64,000 nt of DNA from JALUZX01 sp964561605 (GTDB lineage: Bacteria > Planctomycetota > UBA1135 > JALUZX01), in NCBI GenBank assembly GCA_964561605.1, contig CAZLQD010000013.1:1-64000 (forward strand), read 5' to 3'. The position numbers and the translations under genes were made by a program. This document shows positions 61,374 through 64,000 of this stretch, piece after piece. Numbering within the stretch: the stretch's first letter is position 1; every line of letters starts with the position of its first letter. A model generated the notes under the pieces. That model had not been told where the DNA came from. It did no database searches and worked only from the letters and a program-made list of their open reading frames with translations.

Positions 61374-63956
61374 TCAATAGAGCCCCAGCATGATGCTGAA
61401 AACCTGGGTGTGGTCCGACTTCTGCCTCACCAGGGGGTAGCCCAGGTCCAAGGCGATGGGAAGGAAGGAGAGGCCCGGGATCCGTACCCTCACCCCCACG
61501 CCGGCCCCCACCCGCCCCTGCCAGAGGGAGTGGTCCGTCACCTCCATGCCCAGGCCGCCGGCGTCGGTGAAGAGGACCAGGCGCACCATGTCGATCTGCC
61601 TGTCCCCCCTTTCGGGCATGACCGAGAAGAGGGGGATCAAGTACTCCGCCGAAGCCAGCCAGCGGGCCTCTCCTCCCAGGGGATTGCTGAACTGGGAAGG
61701 CCCGGCCCCGCGGTAGCGGAAGCCCCGGATGGTTCCCCGCCCGCCGAGGAAGTAACGGCGGGAGACGTGCAGGACCTGGGTGTCCCCGTAGGGCCGGTTC
61801 CAGTCGAATCCCGCCCGGAGAGAGAGGACGTGGAAGCGGCCCTGCCCGTCCGTCAGGACGGGAAGGTAGACCTGGCCCTCCGTGGAAAGGCCCAGGTAGT
61901 CCTGGGCCCCCCCGAGGAAGCCACCCCCGCTCCGCCCCTCCAGGCTCCAGGACCCTCCCCGGGCGGGCTGGACCGGGTCGTCCACGTCCCGGAACTCCAC
62001 CCCGCCCGAGAGCTCGCGGAACCTGGTGAAGCCTTCGCTCTCCCAGACCGTATACGGTGCATCGTACTCGACGTCCCCCACGTCGACCCACTCGTTCCGG
62101 ATCCCGAAGGAGACCCGGGTCTTGAAATTCAGGAGCCTGCTCAAACCCACGTAGGCCCCCAGCCTCTCGTCCCGGTAGTTCCTGTAGTAGCGCCACCGCT
62201 TGTAGAGGGAGACGTCCAGGCCGATCCGGTCCTCGTAGAGACCGAACACGTCGGGATCCTTGAACCGGATATCGAAGAAGTTGAGCTTCGTGCCCGGCTG
62301 AACGTCCAGGATCAGGGTCTGTCCCCCGCCGTAGAAGGCCCTTCCGTCCAGGATCTGGCTCACCGCCTCGATGGGATCCGCCGAGGTGGGAGGGCGGAAG
62401 AGGTCGAAGTTCCGGCGCCTCAGGGTGAACCGGCCGAAGAAGCCCATGTTGGTCGAGACCCCGGCGGACCAGAGGAGGCTTCCCGTCTTCCCCTCCTTCA
62501 CGTGGACGTCCAGGTCCACCTCGTCGGGAGAGCCCGGAACGGGGACCAGGGTCTTCCGCACCGTCGAGACGCCCCGGGAGTCGTCGAAGTAGTGGAGGGC
62601 GTCCAGGCGGTAAAGGGACCGCTGGAGCTTCTCCATGTCCACGGGCTCCCCGGGATGGAGGCTGATCTCCCGCCGGATCACCTCGTCCTTGGTGTTCCGG
62701 TTCCCGTAGACGTTGATCTTCCTCAGCCTCTTCCGGTAGCCCTCGTAGACCCGGTAGGTTACGTCCACGACGGCCTTGCCGGGGTGGAAGACCTCCAGGG
62801 GGGTGAGGATCCGGAAGGCCTCGGGCCCGCCCAGGTCCTCGGCCGGGAACCCCCTCTTCCCATAATACATTTTTATCGTATACTCGTCGTGCTTGACCGT
62901 GCTCGACTTGTAGGGGCTCCCGGGAGCGAGCTTCAGGAGGGGAAGGATCTTATTCTTTTCCAGGAGGGGCTTCTTCCTCCCTTTGGGAACCTCCTGGATC
63001 AGGTCCACCTTTCCCACCCTGTAGAGGGGGCCTTCGTGGACCAGGAGGGTGATGTCCACCCTCGTCTTGTCGGGGGAGAACTTCACGTCCTGGACGGCCA
63101 CCACGGCGTCCTTGTAGCCCTCGGCCCGGTAGAAGTCCCGGATCTTCTCCACGTCGTCCTCGAGAGTGGAGGCCGAGTAGGGGTTGTCGTGGAGGATCAT
63201 GTCCAGGAACTTCCCCACCAGGACCCAGGGAGCCATGAGCCAGGCGTCCAGGTCCTTCCAGGTCAGGTTGGGGTTGATGATATGGCTCGGAACCGAGGAG
63301 GCTCCGGAGGATCCGAAGACGTTCTTCCTGAGCCCCAGGGTGGCGAAGTCGGGGAAGGCCCGGTTTCCCACCATCCGGATGGAGCGGACCCGGACCAGGG
63401 GGCCCTCCTCCACATGGAAGACCAGGGTCTTTCCGTCGGGGGAGGGGCGGGTCTCCACCCTGGCGAAGGCGTACCCCATCCTCTCGTACCGGGCCAGCAG
63501 GAGTTCCGCCTTGGTCCGGGCCGAGGGTTCGTCCAGGGCGGCGCCCTGGCGGAGGTCCATGATCTCCAGGGCCTCCTTCAGGGTGAGGGCGTGGAGGCCC
63601 TTGATCCGGAAATTGCTGTAGGCCCCGAAATCCTTGACCAGGAACCTGACGGCCACGCCCTTTCCCTCGGGCCGGACCTCCACCTTGGCCATGAGCTTCA
63701 GGAGGTTCCAGAGGCGTTTCACGTCTGTGTCGGCCTGGGCCCGCGAGAAGGGCGCCCCCTCCTTGGTCAGGAGATTGGCCCGGACCCGGTCCAGGGGAAT
63801 CCGGGGGGAACCCTCCACGAGGATGCGCACCACGGTCCTTCCCTCCAGGGCGGAAAGGGCCCGCTCCCTCTCCCCGGCGTCCCCCTGGCCCGGGCAGGGG
63901 CCGAAGGAGAGGAGGAGGACCAGGAGAAGGGCATCAACCCAGGGTGCCGGCCGCAT
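61374..63956 (-). CDS. bamA: Outer membrane protein assembly factor BamA
   Basis: Omp85-family insertase for outer-membrane beta-barrels, 860 residues. Signal MRPAPWVDALLLVLLLSFGP, several POTRA repeats (for example VRILVEGSPRIPLDRVRANL and RKINVYGNRNTKDEVIRREI) and a C-terminal 16-strand barrel with the loop-6 motif GTIRGFRYRG. A segment of about 50 residues between POTRA repeats (around 225-275, including WLMAPWVLVGKFLDMIL) is hydrophobic and not typical. ATG at 63956, preceded by only a weak GG stretch. It overlaps the preceding partial frame by 23 bases; lpxC-fabZ follows 109 bases later. Confidence 0.93.
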   Translation of the reverse strand: MRPAPWVDALLLVLLLSFGPCPGQGDAGERERALSALEGRTVVRILVEGSPRIPLDRVRANLLTKEGAPFSRAQADTDVKRLWNLLKLMAKVEVRPEGKGVAVRFLVKDFGAYSNFRIKGLHALTLKEALEIMDLRQGAALDEPSARTKAELLLARYERMGYAFARVETRPSPDGKTLVFHVEEGPLVRVRSIRMVGNRAFPDFATLGLRKNVFGSSGASSVPSHIINPNLTWKDLDAWLMAPWVLVGKFLDMILHDNPYSASTLEDDVEKIRDFYRAEGYKDAVVAVQDVKFSPDKTRVDITLLVHEGPLYRVGKVDLIQEVPKGRKKPLLEKNKILPLLKLAPGSPYKSSTVKHDEYTIKMYYGKRGFPAEDLGGPEAFRILTPLEVFHPGKAVVDVTYRVYEGYRKRLRKINVYGNRNTKDEVIRREISLHPGEPVDMEKLQRSLYRLDALHYFDDSRGVSTVRKTLVPVPGSPDEVDLDVHVKEGKTGSLLWSAGVSTNMGFFGRFTLRRRNFDLFRPPTSADPIEAVSQILDGRAFYGGGQTLILDVQPGTKLNFFDIRFKDPDVFGLYEDRIGLDVSLYKRWRYYRNYRDERLGAYVGLSRLLNFKTRVSFGIRNEWVDVGDVEYDAPYTVWESEGFTRFRELSGGVEFRDVDDPVQPARGGSWSLEGRSGGGFLGGAQDYLGLSTEGQVYLPVLTDGQGRFHVLSLRAGFDWNRPYGDTQVLHVSRRYFLGGRGTIRGFRYRGAGPSQFSNPLGGEARWLASAEYLIPLFSVMPERGDRQIDMVRLVLFTDAGGLGMEVTDHSLWQGRVGAGVGVRVRIPGLSFLPIALDLGYPLVRQKSDHTQVFSIMLGLY

Positions 63957-64000
63957 TCGGATCCGCCAGGGAGTCGAAGCGCATGCAACGCTTCTCGAAG
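63934..64000 (-). CDS. C-terminal end of an upstream gene (partial)
   Basis: A minus-strand frame enters at the right edge and ends with TGA at 63934, encoding FEKRCMRFDSLADPNAAGTL and a final Gly before the stop. It overlaps the bamA start by 23 bases, a spacing common in operons, and the bamA start has no good Shine-Dalgarno of its own. Too short to identify; another frame is open too. Confidence 0.35.
   Translation of the reverse strand, partial: FEKRCMRFDSLADPNAAGTLG

Overview
This is a GC-rich bacterial chromosome window with dense, ordinary chromosomal gene content. I see no transposase, integrase, phage gene or CRISPR array. The best phylum call is Planctomycetota. The 16S gene (minus strand, 51191-52758) carries phrases I associate with that phylum, such as 'GGCTGCAGTCGAGAATCTT', 'GCGAACGGGATTAGATACCC' and 'GTTCCTGAGCCTTGTACACA'. 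The cell is Gram-negative in design: it has BamA, an LpxC-FabZ fusion, Mla/MCE lipid transport and several lipoproteins. I cannot place it below phylum level.

Layout. (1) Positions 1-17590, minus strand, form one long information-processing block. In transcription order it reads tRNA-Thr(TGT), tRNA-Tyr, tRNA-Gly, tRNA-Thr(GGT), tuf, rpmG, tRNA-Trp, secE, nusG, rplK, rplA, rplJ, rplL, rpoB, rpoC, rpsL, rpsG, fusA (cut by the window edge). It has a clear sigma70-type promoter in front of the tRNAs, a second one in front of rpsL, and an attenuator-like hairpin between rplL and rpoB. (2) Positions 17692-22714, minus strand: an orphan receiver protein, then a glycosyltransferase/DUF4922/mutS2 operon in which MutS2 lacks its Smr domain. 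(3) Positions 22906-28377, plus strand: an M24 aminopeptidase, a cystathionine-beta-synthase-like protein whose PLP-binding lysine is replaced by Ala, birA, and a secreted protein of unknown function. (4) Positions 28411-33517: a MEMO-family protein, an HU-like protein, a WaaP/Kdo-kinase-like protein, and a tightly overlapped trpS-lipoprotein-TPR lipoprotein-dtd operon. (5) Positions 33718-37898, plus strand: an Mla-type MCE lipid transporter (permease, ATPase, MCE protein) translationally coupled to an unrecognised lipoprotein built from repeated aromatic-Pro strands, which apparently starts at CTG. (6) Positions 37924-47248: riboflavin synthase; trmD-rplS; a SecD-SecF fusion and a LysM protein; nadB-hflX; and lexA.

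(7) Positions 47594-53122, minus strand: a linked rRNA operon, 16S-tRNA-Ile-tRNA-Ala-23S-5S, with tandem promoters and two boxA antitermination sites. (8) Positions 53175-64000: NAD(P)HX epimerase, an L,D-transpeptidase with LysM, a structured-looking non-coding stretch, and a minus-strand envelope cluster bamA, lpxC-fabZ, a Gfo/Idh/MocA oxidoreductase and ileS.

How the parts fit: most of the window is transcription and translation machinery plus outer-membrane biogenesis. The most interesting items are the MCE-coupled repeat lipoprotein with a non-canonical start, the PLP-lysine-less CBS homologue, the Arg at S12 position 88 (a known streptomycin-resistance position), the insertion and acidic tail in RpoC, and the glycosyltransferase/DUF4922 pair.
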